DNA of 64,000 bases from Strigops habroptila (taxonomy: Eukaryota; Chordata; Aves; Psittaciformes; Psittacidae). Both the position numbers and the translations under genes were made by a program. A model generated the notes under the pieces. That model was not told the origin of the DNA. It did not search any database and was given only the letters and a program-made list of their open reading frames with translations. Positions 27,601 to 40,478 of the stretch are shown in pieces (position 1 is the first letter of the stretch; each line of letters starts with the position of its first letter). Location of the stretch: contig NC_044277.2 of assembly GCF_004027225.2 (NCBI RefSeq), positions 27,542,995-27,606,994 on the forward strand, given 5' to 3'.

Positions 27601-28914
27601 GTGATTTTTTATGCTCAGGCATAGCTACTTATACTAATCTTTCCTTAATTAAGTAGTTAGGTATTACTCAGCGCTTAGGTAAACCATGTAACTCCACAGA
27701 CAGTAGACAAGCTAAATATAAATACACAAACATAAATGTGAGTGCTATGTTGCATATCTCCTAGTGAAGAAAATTCCCACTCAGTAATAGAAAATTAAAT
27801 TCAAATGTATGCTTTTCTTCCAAATGTGTGAAGAATATCAGCCCTTCTTTGATGGTGGTCCCCATGGTGGAAACCTGACTGGAGACCTCGAGCTCCCATC
27901 TCCTTATACACCCACTGTTTGAGGTGAACCTATCTCAGAAACTGCTGTTTTTTATAGAAATTGAAAGTCTGATCTATGGATCAGACTTTTATAAGGATCT
28001 ATAAAAACCTTTATTTTTCTCTTACTTTCAGCCTACAGAGAATGACTGAAAGGGCAAGGCAAGGGTTCATCTTCATGGTGCTGGATGATCCCAAATACCC
28101 TAGGCCACAGATGTCAGTGGATGCCAGAGCTCTGTGCTGCAGTCTGGCACACAGCTGGGTCTGAGCTCCATTTGACTGCTTAAGATACTTCTTAAATTAA
28201 CACCTCTCCATCTCTGAAAGCTGTAGTTATTAAATAATTTTTTTTCCCTGCAATCAGTTTTAAAGAAATGTCTCTTTCTATAGGAGTATATCTCACGTTA
28301 AGATATAGGTAAATAAATATCTATTCCTTGCATCTGCAGTGCTAAGGAGGTCTAGCTTTCAGACGGTGAACAAATTTGAACTTTCATTAAAAGAAGACTA
28401 TCTTGTGCCCACATCACCTATGCTTTGATACCCTTAATATCTCAGTAACACAAGAGAAATAATGCATCCGTTCTGTTTGAAAGGAAACATGATTTATTAA
28501 GAAATTCTATACTGAGATTCCCCTTACAACATCTGTCATAATTATTCCAGCTGCAGGCTTTTAGAAGGGTGTTAGGGGTCTGGGAGTGGAAATACTACTG
28601 CCAGAAAATAACCCAAAAAGTAATCAGTAGGCTAACTCAGGCTGATAAACATTGGCAGTCTATAAGTAATTTACCTGGCTAGACAGGAGACTGACTTCCA
28701 TGTAAACTTGCCATAAGGTAGCAACAAACTGGCTTAAAAGACTTGCAGGAGCAGCTGTAACGACTATCTGATGAATGGCATCACAGAGAGTGCTTATTTG
28801 GAGGAAGGGATTTACAAGAGGATCCAATTTACAGTTTATCATGGATTGCTCTCTTATTTTGACATTTTCACTTTTTAGCAGATATCCCTATTAGTAAACA
28901 TAATTATTTCCAAT
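24636..28914. other. Intergenic sequence downstream of RALYL
   Basis: AT-rich with no recognised gene or mobile element. It contains a perfect 11-bp inverted repeat at 25711-25738. Part of the upper end may be an alternative, longer RALYL 3' UTR, because minus-strand AATAAA motifs occur near 28493 and 26333. Confidence 0.5.
25711..25738. repeat. Perfect inverted repeat, 11-bp arms with 6-nt loop
   Basis: ATATTGGTATA (25711-25721) is followed by TTATAT and then TATACCAATAT (25728-25738), an exact reverse complement. It lies in AT-rich DNA and no surrounding element was recognised. Confidence 0.85.
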
Positions 28915-28964
28915 GACACATATAACAAATAAAGTAATGGAAAATACCATACAATGTATTTAAT
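28915..28964 (-). terminator. Candidate polyadenylation signal with GU-rich downstream element
   Basis: On the minus strand an ATTAAA hexamer (28964-28959) is followed after about 25 nt by a GU-rich run (TTTATTTGTTATATGTGTC, about 28936-28918). This is the usual layout of a metazoan cleavage and polyadenylation site. It sits about 480 nt after the RALYL stop codon. It is an inference from motif spacing alone. Confidence 0.4.
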
Positions 28965-29444
28965 TGTGACACTGACCATAATGATCTTGTTTGAATTAAT
29001 CTGTAAACAAAGAAGAAGTGCAATATCACCTAACTCTCAATATGGTAAAACAATAAAACATGCTAATCATAAAAATAGCTTTTAGAAATATACATTTGTA
29101 TACAGTGTTTCCCACACCTGTTAAATATGTCCTTCATATTATTATGATACAGTACATTGGCCTTTAAGACATCAAAATTAAAAAAATAATACCAATAATT
29201 AGCCAGAGAAAAACACATTTACAATCTAAACCATAAAAATCTAACAATTGTACAGCTTAGAACATATAAGAAATGGGGTTTCTAATTTTTGAACAATAAT
29301 GTCCATTTTAATAAGTAAATTGAATTTTCATACAAATTGAATCAAATGTGTTGCTAGCCAGTAAGAAACTGCAGTTCACAATTTTCTGTGGAGAAGTCAG
29401 AGTTTCTCTTCTCAGCCTTCAGGGGGTTCACACGTGACATCTCA
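28940..29444 (-). other. RALYL: Probable RALYL 3' UTR
   Basis: This AT-rich stretch follows the RALYL stop codon on the minus strand. It has the T-rich look of a vertebrate brain-gene 3' UTR. It is bounded tentatively by an ATTAAA hexamer (minus strand, 28964-28959). No protein or repeat was recognised in it. The true end could be further on: minus-strand AATAAA motifs also occur near 28493-28498 and 26333-26338, so a longer alternative UTR is possible. Confidence 0.45.
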
Positions 29445-29462
29445 TCACTTGATCTGTAGAAA
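29445..29462 (-). CDS. RALYL: RALYL terminal coding micro-segment (FLQIK-stop)
   Basis: This is the final coding piece of RALYL, too short for ORF scanning. On the minus strand the acceptor reads ...catttcatttctcag, followed directly by TTT CTA CAG ATC AAG TGA. It encodes FLQIK and the stop. Phase 0 matches the end of the 48538 exon (…NEL), and from memory mammalian RALYL also ends with ELFLQIK. The intervening intron is 19075 bp (48537-29463). The pyrimidine-rich tract before the AG supports a real acceptor. Certainty rests on three agreements: phase, predicted sequence and splice site. Only 18 nt are coding, so an RNA-seq junction would be the proof. Confidence 0.85.
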   Translation of the reverse strand, partial: FLQIK

Positions 29463-32400
29463 CTGAGAAATGAAATGTTCACTTTAGTACGAAGGCTCAG
29501 AATTTCTTCCAGCAGAACCTCAAAAGGAAGCCAACTGGGGAAAAGAGGGAAGAGTATGACTTGACTCTTTCACAAATCGATCAAATATCAATATCCATCA
29601 GACTTTCCCACCTTCAACCTTAGAAAGCTAAAAGAAAATTTGTGTACCTGCAGCAGCGGACAATCAGGACTATGCGACAATCCTGTTAGACTGCATGGCC
29701 CAAAATAACCACACTGAGTCAAGCAAGAGCTGTTGAGGCTGAGGTATACCTCCCCTCAATAGTGCTATACAAACAACTGCTGAATAATTTCTATTTTAGC
29801 AGCAGATAAATGTATCTTAGCTGCTTTGCAATGAAATGATTTATTTGCGTAATAGCGTTCAATGTAAATAAATTGTGTGTAGAATTCTTTTCTTTGGTCC
29901 CATCACACTATTTATATACTTTTTCTGGACCATTTACATTGTCTGTGTGCTTTCAACAATGCTTATAGTTACCAGATTGATGGATCTTTCCTCAATGGCT
30001 TTCCCTTTGACATCGCCTATTTTATTGTTCTCGTGTACATGCCATAGGCTTTAATTGTATATGCTTTGATTTCTGTTGTTTTACCAGCCACAGTGTGAAA
30101 TTGCAAAAATCCAGTGTCAGCCAACACTTTTCAGGGTTATTCTTCCCGCAGAGGCTGGAGGCAGGTTACATCTAAAAATTTAGGAGTCCTGCTATATGTG
30201 GCCCATTCACGCTACCAGCTTCAACTAGACATTCAGTGATGCTGCAGGGGAGCATAAAACATACCAGCTCCATCTACCCACAGGAAAACTGACATTTTCC
30301 CAATCACATCTGTTTGTAAAACCGACAGTAGAAAATGTTAATAGCAGTAGATGGTTTCTTTTTTTAAGTTAAATTTTCAACCTAAGTTGGTTCTTTTTAC
30401 TTTTGACATGAAAAATATCTTTCTGCCAATTTCTTCTTCACTTTTTTTTCTTTTTTTCCCCCTGCTTGTATGATTTTTTATGACTGAAACTGAAAACAGC
30501 TGACAAAACCTGCTGCACTTCTGATTAAAACCTGAAAAATTTCAGAGGTCCTTTTCAGCCAATTTCCCCCTCTTTCAGTAAATTTTAAGTCTGCCATTTC
30601 TTCCCCAGAAAAAAAAAAGGATGATTTCTGTTAAAGTTTCCATTTATTGAAAACCTGGTTTTCCAACGAAAAAGGTTTTATCAGAAACACCACTGCTCTT
30701 CGAAGCAGTCAGCCATCAGACTTCCCCCTTGTTGCAAAGGAAGCACCAGATGTCTGGCCATACTCTTCATGGGTAACCAGGATTAAGGAGAAATGCTCAT
30801 TCAAGAGGTTCCAGAACTTTCTTCTTCCAGTTAAAATATCCTGAAACTATTATTCTCTACTTGCATAGACAAAAATCTTCTGTCTCCCATATTTTTAGCT
30901 CCTGGCACCTGAACAGGCTTAACTATATGAAAAAGATTTTTAAATTCTCCCTTTAAGTCTAAGAGATGCCTAATGGTTGTTAAGTAGCTATTCATCTAAC
31001 AAGAAGTAAAAAAAAATCACACTGTACATCCTATTACCTCCAGAGAGGGTTCCTCTTTTCTAGCCTTTTCTTCACCTATGCTTTGCTGTTCCATTATGCC
31101 TTATAAAAAGCAATAATTATACATCTAAGAAGAGAGACAGATTTTCAAGTTATTTATTGAAGCTTTTTCTCTGCCATAAACCTTTCAAGCATTTACCTGT
31201 CACCAACACTAAAAAGCTTCATTAGGCTACTATTATGAAGCGTCACTGCTAACCATCTGGATCCAACTCATCAGTGCTGCTTTGCTGTTGTTTAGAAACA
31301 ATGATACAAATTTACCAACCCCACCAGTTCAAAATCTTGTATTCTTCCTTCAACACATGGGCTTGTTATTTGCCCCTTAAGACAAATAATTTTAAAGGCT
31401 GACAAGAAACTTTAAAATCCAAAATAGTCAAGCTTTTATTTTCCATAGAATGACAGTAACCCAGGGCTATGATTAAGCTAGTGTAATGCAATACTAATTT
31501 TATTCTATTTCTTTCTTCTGAATAGGGTGCAATTTATCAGCTGGCTTTATGGTAGTGCTGATGATATTAAAAAACCTCATGATGACTAATGTTTTTTTTT
31601 AACTTTTCATTTTCTTCCTGTTATATATGTATAAAAAACATCCTGACACAACAAGGATGAACTGAATTACATTTAAGACAGCAATATGTCTTTCATTTGA
31701 TGTAGTTTTAACAGAAAACCACTTTAGAATGCATGATTTGAACATAATGCATTTTAAGAATTGAATAACCCAACTGAGCATATAGTCTTGGCAGACGTAG
31801 ACAATAGCAGAGAAACAGTATACACTGTCCTAATTGCCATCATAATCTCTGAAAAAACCTGGAGATAGGTTGTGGAATATTTATTGGTTCATTTTCCACC
31901 TGAAATTATTTTTGTTGGGTTTTTTTCCCTATCTAGGTGGCTTTTTCAGCATGAGCTACTGAAAACAGTCTTCTTAGGCATAAAACTGCATTTCAGTCTT
32001 CCAGAAATGCTCTCACTCCTATTATTATAGTTCCAATATGATCCTTTTGGCATTTTTCCATATTCAAATTATACTAGATTAAATTAGTTTTTACTTTGTA
32101 CTGTTACCAAGTATATAACATTGGAAAGCCAACATTAAATATTAAACACCTCACTAAATGAAAATGCAGTTCTACTTAATGGGCCTCAAACTATAATCGC
32201 TAAAAATGATGGCATAAATCAGATAAAATTCAGTGAAGATCTAGAGTTTTCCATCTCATCTTTTAGAGGTTTAACTGTTATATCACTTGCCTCCTCTCAA
32301 AGCCTAGATAATTCCAGTCTTTACATCTGTAGATCTTTAAGAATGCCCTACATGTAAAGGACATTTTTTATGGGAGAGCCTGGCCATCAGATCACCTGCC

Positions 32401-32882
32401 AGGGGACCATTTCCTCTAAGCACAGCACTTCTAGTCACCAAACATGACTCAATAGGAATAGATTGCATTTTGTATTTCTCCTAAAAGGCTTTCATAAGAA
32501 GGCAATCTCAATGTATGGTAAAGACCTACAGACACCATTCTTTTCAAACAAGGTGGGCCACCCTCATCTCCCCCGACTCCCTACGCAGCTGGAAGCTGTA
32601 ACAGTGACTGCTTCTGTGCCGGGGGGATGCCGCTGGCATTTCTAAACTTGTTCAGGTGGACTGTATTTGTCTCTATAAGTCTATGTAATACCAGAGAACG
32701 GAATTACCTATCGTGCCTGTGAACACATGTGCATGAACTCTGAGAATGAGCAAATCAACATTCTGACCAATGAGTATTACACCAACACAATGAATGCTTA
32801 TAACAAAATTGTTTTAACACACTCTGGTCGGATCTCTTGTTATTTCAAGCCTTCGTGCCCCAGCTTGGGTGCCAGAAAGGAC

Positions 32883-33328
32883 TGCCATGGTTTAACCTCA
32901 GACAGCAACTAAGTACCACTCAGCTGCTTGGTCACTCCACCCCACTGTGGGGTGGGGAGGAGAATCAGAAAAAGGTAAAACTGCAAATTGAGTTTAAGAA
33001 TTGAAATAAAGTCAAATATAATAATAAAAGAAATAACAATAATAATAGGAAGAAGAGAGAAGAGGAATGAAATTCAGGGAACACAGGCAATGTGAAATAC
33101 AATTGTGCCTGTCCCTGAGCAGTGATCAGTGGCTCCTGTCAACTCCCCCCAGTTTATATACTGAACATGACATTCTATGTTACGGAACATCCCTTTGGCT
33201 AGTTTGTCATGGCTATGTGCCCCTCCTCACTGGCAGAGCATGGGAAACTGAAAAGTCCTTGGCTTAGGGTGAGCACAACTTAGCAAGAACTAAAACATCA
33301 GCTGTGTATCCCAGCCAAAACCAGGACA
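32883..33328 (-). mobile_element. Shortened ERVL-like LTR, reverse orientation
   Basis: This 446-bp element is the same LTR family as the one at 24019, inverted. The plus strand begins TGCCATGGTTTAACC and ends CCAGCCAAAACCAGGACA. The minus-strand TATA box reads CAGTATATAAACTG (about 33150-33164). It is about 170 bp shorter than the 24019 copy, so it is an internally deleted copy or a different subfamily. I could not find a matching target-site duplication. It lies antisense to the 24019 copy but in the same direction as RALYL transcription. Confidence 0.85.
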
Positions 33329-35764
33329 CGAAGGCATGAGTTGTGATTTCTGCTAGCTGAATCCAAACAGGGCTCAGCCTCTTCCCTGCTCTGGTTTATT
33401 TGTTCTTCCTTACAATTCTGAAATAGGGTAAACCACAGGATATGTTCCCATAAAAACCTAGTTTCCTTCTCACAGACTTAATTGGAAAAGTGTACTTGAC
33501 TTTCTTTACCATGCTCATCTTCCAGACTTAGATGTACAGGAATAAATCTTACTGTCTGAGAGCGCAAATTCAGTGTATGTCCTTGAAGGGAGTATTCAGA
33601 ATCATCATGACTAAATGACACAAAAGATGTACATGATTAACATCTTCCCTTGTAGTACATTAATAAAATATTTAGACAAAAGTCCCATACAATATGGATG
33701 TTACAGAATTTACTTTATGGTTTACCTCACAATAATCACAAGCAACAAGAGCATCCAGTAAATATATATATAGAACATGTTAAACTGACAAAATGCATCT
33801 GTTTTTAAACAACTGATTGCTCTGAATACTTTTTTTATAATATTAACCTTAGAAACTCCCAGCAAATGCAGCAAAGCAGTGGATGGATAGATGACAATGC
33901 ACATATATACATGAGCTTGAAACCCAAATCCTCAAATGTCCTTCCTCTTGGTCTCCTGCCTCTTTTTTCTTGTCCGGCAAACTCATCCTCACGACTGGAC
34001 TTCTGGACTCTAGACCGAGTTTAATAAATATAAGGGTGGCATCTGAAGCTAATTGTGACCAGTTATCTTGGTTTCAGGTAAAGTTGCATTTCTGCCTCTG
34101 TTAGGGTCCTGTTGGGTAGGAGATTCTATGCCTGAGACCTTCCCAGGTTGCTGCTGGTGCCTGACTAGGCTTTGGCAGTGAGTTATGTGAATGCCATACA
34201 TCATTTTCTGCAAAACAAGTGCAAGCTCCATTAAAATGCAGCTGCCGCACTGTCCTTTCACTCAAAACACTGGTCTTCGTACTTGCACTGCCTCAAACTG
34301 CAATTGTAGTGTGATTGCTTTGATTGCATCTGATGCTGACTCCTATAGTACAACTGAGAATACTGAATATGGGTCCACAGATGCCACTCATGTCCTCTAG
34401 GATGACATACGTTGTTTCATCTGTAATAATTTCTTCTGATTATGAAATGTACTTTCTGGACAGCTAAGGAAGTGAAAAAATGAGTCTGTTTGCAGGATGG
34501 ACTTTTTAAAAAAAAGAAAACCAAATCATGGTTAGCTATTATCAACCCAGATATCTCCCTAAAATGAGAAAAAATCGGGATGCATTACAGAAGGTAGTAG
34601 TGCAAATTACCATTCTGCTTATTTTCTGTGTCTAACTCAAGACAATACCCTTCCTTTCTTTTAGTCAGGCAGCTCACACTGAGTGCAAACCACAGTAATT
34701 TATGTTTGTAAGGCACCATGGATGCATGCGCTTCTATTGGCTTTTACACAGCGTTCATAGTCAGGAATGGAAAACCACAAGCAATGAGCAGGGCTTACCA
34801 AGGAACCTTGAGTTTGTATTAGCTATCGCATTGACTTCACAGCTGTGTTCATTTGAGATACTCCTTGTGCTTTCTCCCTTGATTTAAGACATGAAATCTC
34901 TGATTGAGTAACAACTTATATAGGTGATTTAGTATAATGACCCCATATGAAATGTAAACGCTTTGTTCAGTAGGTGTTAGCAGGGGAATGTGAATGTGTA
35001 TTATGGGTCTGTTGCTATCATTTGTAACACTTGTAAAACATGACAGAAACCTTTTATAATGAGCTAGTGATAAAGTATTCACCACATATAACAAATAGGA
35101 GGAATTGTAGAGTTTGGTAAATATTAATGAAGAATAATTAAAGGAAGAAGTTGCACCTTCTTTAAACCTTTCTTCAAATGATGAAACCTAATCATTATCT
35201 ATTGTACACTGTCAATCATACTTTAATTGCGAAAACACTACAGAATCGTTTTTCTGTTCAGTGAACAGTTTAATTGCTTTGAAGTGTTAGTACTTATGTG
35301 AGCACATGTGAGAATGGCTGTTTTACTCATCAGTGAATACAAACATATATCTCCTTTGTATTAAACTGCTCTGTTTCACTTGTTTGCCTGATAAAAGCCA
35401 GCAGGAAGAATGAGATATCCCTATTGACATATTGGTTGATCCCTAGACCAACAGATCTTTAATTTCTCAGAGTCCTGTGTAGGCAGATTTGTGATGAATA
35501 CTGTTGGTGTAGTAGTGGAGACAGTATGTAATACTTCAAAAGTGCCAGTGAGGACACGCTGCAGTTGTGATGATGGTCAGGTGTGAGGCTAAAGAAACAG
35601 CTTTGGGTTTAGAGTCACCATGGTCATTTGAGAGCTTTGTTGAGAGGGTCTATGAGGGCAGCAAGGAGGAGGAAGGAAAGATGTGGATCTGCCCATCTTA
35701 CTTTACCCTGTGGGTTTTCCTCCTACTTGACTGCTTTTCATACCAAAATATTCCTCTACAAGGT

Positions 35765-35885
35765 CCTTCATAGCAGTAGAAGACTCAGGGAATAGTAGTG
35801 TAGTTTCCGGTGATGGTAGGAGGGATCTGAAGCTGGAGGCATTGGACCTTCTGCAGAGTAGGCTGCAGGATCTCAAGCAGGAGAA
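35765..35885 (+). pseudogene. Coding-like relic with a coiled-coil-like segment, unidentified
   Basis: The plus strand carries a long stop-free stretch that reads EDSGNSSVVSGDG and then RRDLKLEALDLLQSRLQDLK followed by QENVEE. The second part has a Leu heptad pattern as in a coiled coil. It is preceded by an acceptor-like CTTCATAG and followed by a donor-like GAG/GTGGGA. It may be a relic of a retroelement ORF1, a decayed gene copy, or chance; I do not recognise the protein. It lies antisense within the RALYL last intron. Confidence 0.3.
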
Positions 35886-35987
35886 CGTGGAAGAGGTGGG
35901 AAATTGGGAAGGTGGTGCTTTTGCAAAACTCATTGCCCCGAAGCCTTTACCCAGGATTCACTCTCAAGGCTACCTCACAGTGAATGA

Positions 35988-36011
35988 GTAGTAGCACAGC
36001 CATGCTACTAC
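35988..36011. repeat. Small hairpin, 9-bp arms
   Basis: GTAGTAGCA (35988-35996) is exactly inverted as TGCTACTAC (36003-36011) around a 6-nt loop. It sits next to the coding-like relic. A 9-bp arm is not rare by chance. Confidence 0.5.
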
Positions 36012-38891
36012 CACCAGCAGTCCATTTCATGTTCTCTCTTGGCCGATAAAGCCAAACTAAATGCAGTAAGGCCTCACTGATGCTGTCTACAGAATTCCCT
36101 CAGCTTGTACCAGTACGCCTTGAGAGCTACTCATCACCTTGGGATCCAGTGCCAAATATAGCAAAGGGGAAGATGTCCCACTTTTCTTTAACCCTGAATA
36201 TGAAGTGGATACTTGTAGTGAATTTCCAGAGGCATGATGCTCATTGGAGACCACTAAGTGTTTTGTGCTTCTTGGGACTGAGCCTTTTCCACGAGAAGCA
36301 AGTCTAACTGAGTCCTGGCAGGATCCACAGTAAGGATTGTTCTTTATCATTCTGAATGCTATGAAGGAGATGGTGTTAGGATGCAGGGTGCTGCCAGAAA
36401 GCTGTAGAATAAAATTCCTATTGAATTAACCTCTGCTCAATGTGTGGAGTAGGAATTCCCCAGTGTGAGGCAGTGGTCCAATTAATGCTGAAGGGAATAA
36501 TTCCTGCCCTACCAATGCCAAAGGTGCAGATTTGAACACACAGCTTAATGTATAAAGGAACTACTAAAACTTGTACCCTGAGGCCACTCATTATATCTAC
36601 TACTATGTAAGTAGTGTATTTTTAAAACATAAGAAAGTAGAAGCTTACTGGGAGATCTACTTTAAACTAATTACACAGACAGCACCTGCTAAACTTTCCC
36701 AGTATTGCCAAATTAGAGTGTAGAGAGGTATCAAAAACCAAAGCGCACTGATGCAAGAAAAAGAAATTATATGCAGTGATGGTAATGAGATCAGGAATGT
36801 CCTATCTAATCAACAAGAGATTCTTCAGCTACTTGGAGGCAGAAGTTTTACTCAACATGAAGACTAGGTGGAGTGAGGTAAAAAGCAAAGTAATAGAGAA
36901 GGAATAGGGAGGAGGGCTTGCTGGAGGAAGCAGTTGGAAGCATTTAGCGTGAGAAGACAGAGATACTGGGAAAGCTCAGAGTAAACCATAGGAAGGAGGA
37001 GGGAGATGAAACCAGCAGTGATGCATAACAGATACTTAAATGGTAGCAACAGTGTACTGAATTAACACAGTCAATTAAACATACAGGATGTATTTACCTA
37101 TGAAAGACTGTTGCCTGTGAAACACCTGGTTTGGGAATGTGATCCAGATGGAAATGACAATGGTAGCTGAGTCTATTTTAAACAGGTTTTGCTTTTTATT
37201 TTACTGGATAGTACTTATTCGAATGCTAAGTACATAGTAGTGCATTTTTGTTTTATGAGGATTTCAAGACTCATTCATTTAAAAATAAAAATTACAAAGC
37301 AGAATTGTGGACTTGGGCTTATATTGTGGTCTAAAAATGGTGCAGAATCACCTAGTAGCTGAGAAGGGATCCCTGCAAAAAGGAAACAGAAAAGAATTTC
37401 GTTTTTTGATTCTTTATTTGTTGGGGCTGGAACAAAATTTAGTAATTTTTAAAGACATTATAAGCCTGTAGTGTACTTTTAGAAATCAATAGCAACAACA
37501 ATTTGGAAACTTCAAATACACATACCAGCATAATAGGCTGGCTTGGATGGCATTTGATTAACTTCCAAATCTTCATTTTTGGCAGACTGAGCTTGTTTTA
37601 TTCCTCACTTATTGCTTTTTTGTTGAAATGGCAATTACAGTTCTGTCACCTTCTAAATAACTTCCCTTTTCTGAGGTCTATAAATGCCTATGTATAGATA
37701 AATTCAATCTGCCTTTCACGTTTTGATATTAATCATATGGAAAATCTTCTTAGTAAGACATTTATATTTTCTCAAAAAAAATGAGACCTTTTGGAATAAT
37801 TGGGTCACTAACTGCAGTGGCTCTGTATGAAGAAATAAATCAATAAATAAATAAAATTTGTGTCTTTTTATATGTTAAAATAACAACCTTTTAGCTTTTC
37901 AGTATTTACACCTCTTTACTTGCGTGAAGACTTTCAGCAGAAAAATGTTTCCTCTGAGGGTTTTTTTATTCAACATTCTTGAGGCTTAAGCATACTGATA
38001 AAGCCTGTGAAATGAGTGTTTTCTAGGGGAACTAAAGATATTTACTTTCAAAGATGGACACAGCAGGAAAAATGTGTGATGCATGACAATTGCTCAATTT
38101 CAGTTAAATCTGAGAATTTGAGGATTAAGCTGATAGGCTCAAACCCATAGCCAAATACTGACCCAATGGCTGACCTGAGTCATTACAGAGGATTTTAGTG
38201 TCTCAGTGAGAGCCTAGAAAACACCAGTGTCCCCTTCCTGTTCTCTCACCATGTTCCCACTGTACCTTCTACTGTTGCTTTGGTATCTGCACTAGGTTAC
38301 TGTTCTGATGCCTGTTCTTTCTGCACAGAACTGAGAAATGTTGGTTGCAAATAATGGGTGAATGAAACCCAGCACCTTCCACAAGTCATCCAAAGTCTGC
38401 TGGAGTCAACCAAAACAGGAGGTAAAAGAAGAGTTACTTCAGCAGAATTAGTGAAAATTACATTGGTAAAAATATTCGGGGGAGAGGCTGAAATCAGTCT
38501 TCATATTTAAAGAAGTGTTGAGTTACTTCAGTTAAATCTGTTGTTTCTTTAGCAGCCATAAGTTACAGCAAAAACTTGTGATCTTTTTTATAAGCTGCCA
38601 TCACCCGCTCCTGAAAAGAGATCTAGGTTTGCTTCTGGGTGGTAAGTGTTTGGCTGAGCTCCTTTCTGTACTGCACTCAGAGGCTGACTCAATGCTCATA
38701 AATTTTAGGTTAGCAAAATCTGTGGAGGTAATTCTGATTTACTTAGAATAGACATAATCAGGCCACTAGTACCGAACATTAAGGTGAATTATGTTATATT
38801 GGAGAGGAATTAATCTCATTTAGGCAAGTATTTTTTTACGTGTCTGAGAGAATTTTTGGCCTGATCCTACAGCATTATTTTTTTCCTCTGA

Positions 38892-39009
38892 ATGAATTTG
38901 CAGGTTGTTGGTTTTGGTGGTTTTTGGTTTTTTGGTTATTTGTTTTTTGTTTTGGTTTGGATTTTTGTTTGTTTGTTTGTGTTTTTTGTTTTTGTTTTTG
39001 TTTTTTTTA
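38892..39009. repeat. G/T-rich low-complexity tract
   Basis: About 115 bp of (GTTT)n-like and TTTTTGG-like sequence on the plus strand, so A/C-rich in the RALYL transcript. No element boundary is visible. Confidence 0.8.
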
Positions 39010-39150
39010 ATTGGAGGCACAACAGCTGCTTTTGACAGTTGAAGCTGAGCCATTAAAATGAAATATTTTAATGTCTCAAAAATGCCAAGCACCATGACTA
39101 TCTCATTCTTACCTAAAAGCTTAAGATAAACACATAGTCTGCCTCGTTAG

Positions 39151-39171
39151 AAAAAAAAAAAAAAAAAAAAA
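39151..39171. repeat. Poly-A tract (21 A)
   Basis: A homopolymer run on the plus strand. No retrocopy was recognised directly upstream. Confidence 0.9.
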
Positions 39172-40330
39172 TAAACCCAAACAACCCAAAATGAAGCTAG
39201 CACAAAAATGAATAAGAAGTACCAAATAATGATAAGTCTACTGACAGTGGGTCAACAAACAGCAGTCCCTGTTCCCCCCAAAACAGAGAAAGCACACAAG
39301 GTACTCTTTCAAAACACAGGTCTACAGAAAGGTGGTACATAAGCTTAACACAAAGCGCTTAGACGATTTCTAAAAAGCATTAAAACATATTAAGCAGTGA
39401 TCAGAAATTCTTTTATGTATCCAGTATATTGCCAAAATGTCACCCATTGTAGTGTTTCCAAACAGACATATCGCCAAACTTCCATGAGGCTGTAAATCCC
39501 ACATGCAAGCCGGTACCCTATATTGACAGGTATTTGCCAAATAAGTGTACTTAAGACTAGCCTATTGAAGCATTTGGCTATTACCAGCTATTGTTTCAGG
39601 TTGTCTAGGGTAGCTTAAATACCAGAATTTTTGAGACCAGTTCTTACAGTGATTCTCAGAGAATAAATCAATTAAAAAAAACCCCTCCTCTATTTAATAT
39701 TTATACACATTTACTGTCTCAGAAAGGATGTACAACATTTTAACTGCTGAACATAGGTGGTTCTTCTGTGCTCGGTGGGATTTATGGAGCGTAGACGACA
39801 CACAACTTTTCCTGTTCTTGCTGTATGTGTCTGGACATTTTGCTGGAAGTTGCTGGCAGGGTTTATTAACGAGTTTCAAACCCTGCTGAGTTTGAAAGGT
39901 ACCTGTCCAGAGTTGCCTTGCTTACAGACAGACTTCAAAAAATTAGCCATGCTAATAATTCTTAACACAAAATATATGAAGATAAATGATGACTGAAACT
40001 TTAGGCAGGTCAAGACTGATGGCACGGTGCAAAGAAAAAGTAAAACACTCATTGAAGAATATATCCAATGTTGTTCAACAGACAAAAATAAAATTTGTAA
40101 TTTTCTTGACTGGAAAGCATATGATTTTTACAAGTTTAAACCATATATTTGGTTTATTCTCCTTTCATGCATATTTGCTGTAGGTGCAAAGGCACCTAAG
40201 GGTCTGACCTCAGAAAGAGGGGCTGAGTCTACATGCACATTCGATCTGCTGAGACACGTTGCGCACCACACTGACTCAGTAGCAAAGCTGAGAATGGGAG
40301 TAAAACTTCCTGATTCCCCATTCTCTGCTT

Positions 40331-40355
40331 AAAAAAAAAAAAAAAAAAAAAAAAA
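40331..40355. repeat. Poly-A tract (25 A)
   Basis: The longest homopolymer in the window, followed by an AT-rich stretch (about 40362-40404). An open frame upstream (40027-40332) has no recognised family and no AATAAA just before the tract, so evidence for a processed pseudogene is weak. Confidence 0.85.
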
Positions 40356-40478
40356 GGGTTGTAATTTAATTATATAATTAATTATATTATTTATATTATA
40401 AATGTTTTAATTGTTCTATGGTTTTGATTTTTTTTTTTTAACTGGATACTAAATAACATAGAACAGATTCAGAGGAAT

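Noticed and set aside
24019..33328. A full provirus between the two LTRs
   Set aside because: The LTRs are in opposite orientation and no gag, pol or env sequence is seen between them.
40027..40355. Possible processed pseudogene ending in poly-A
   Set aside because: The upstream frame has no recognisable parent gene, there is no AATAAA before the A run and no target duplication was seen.
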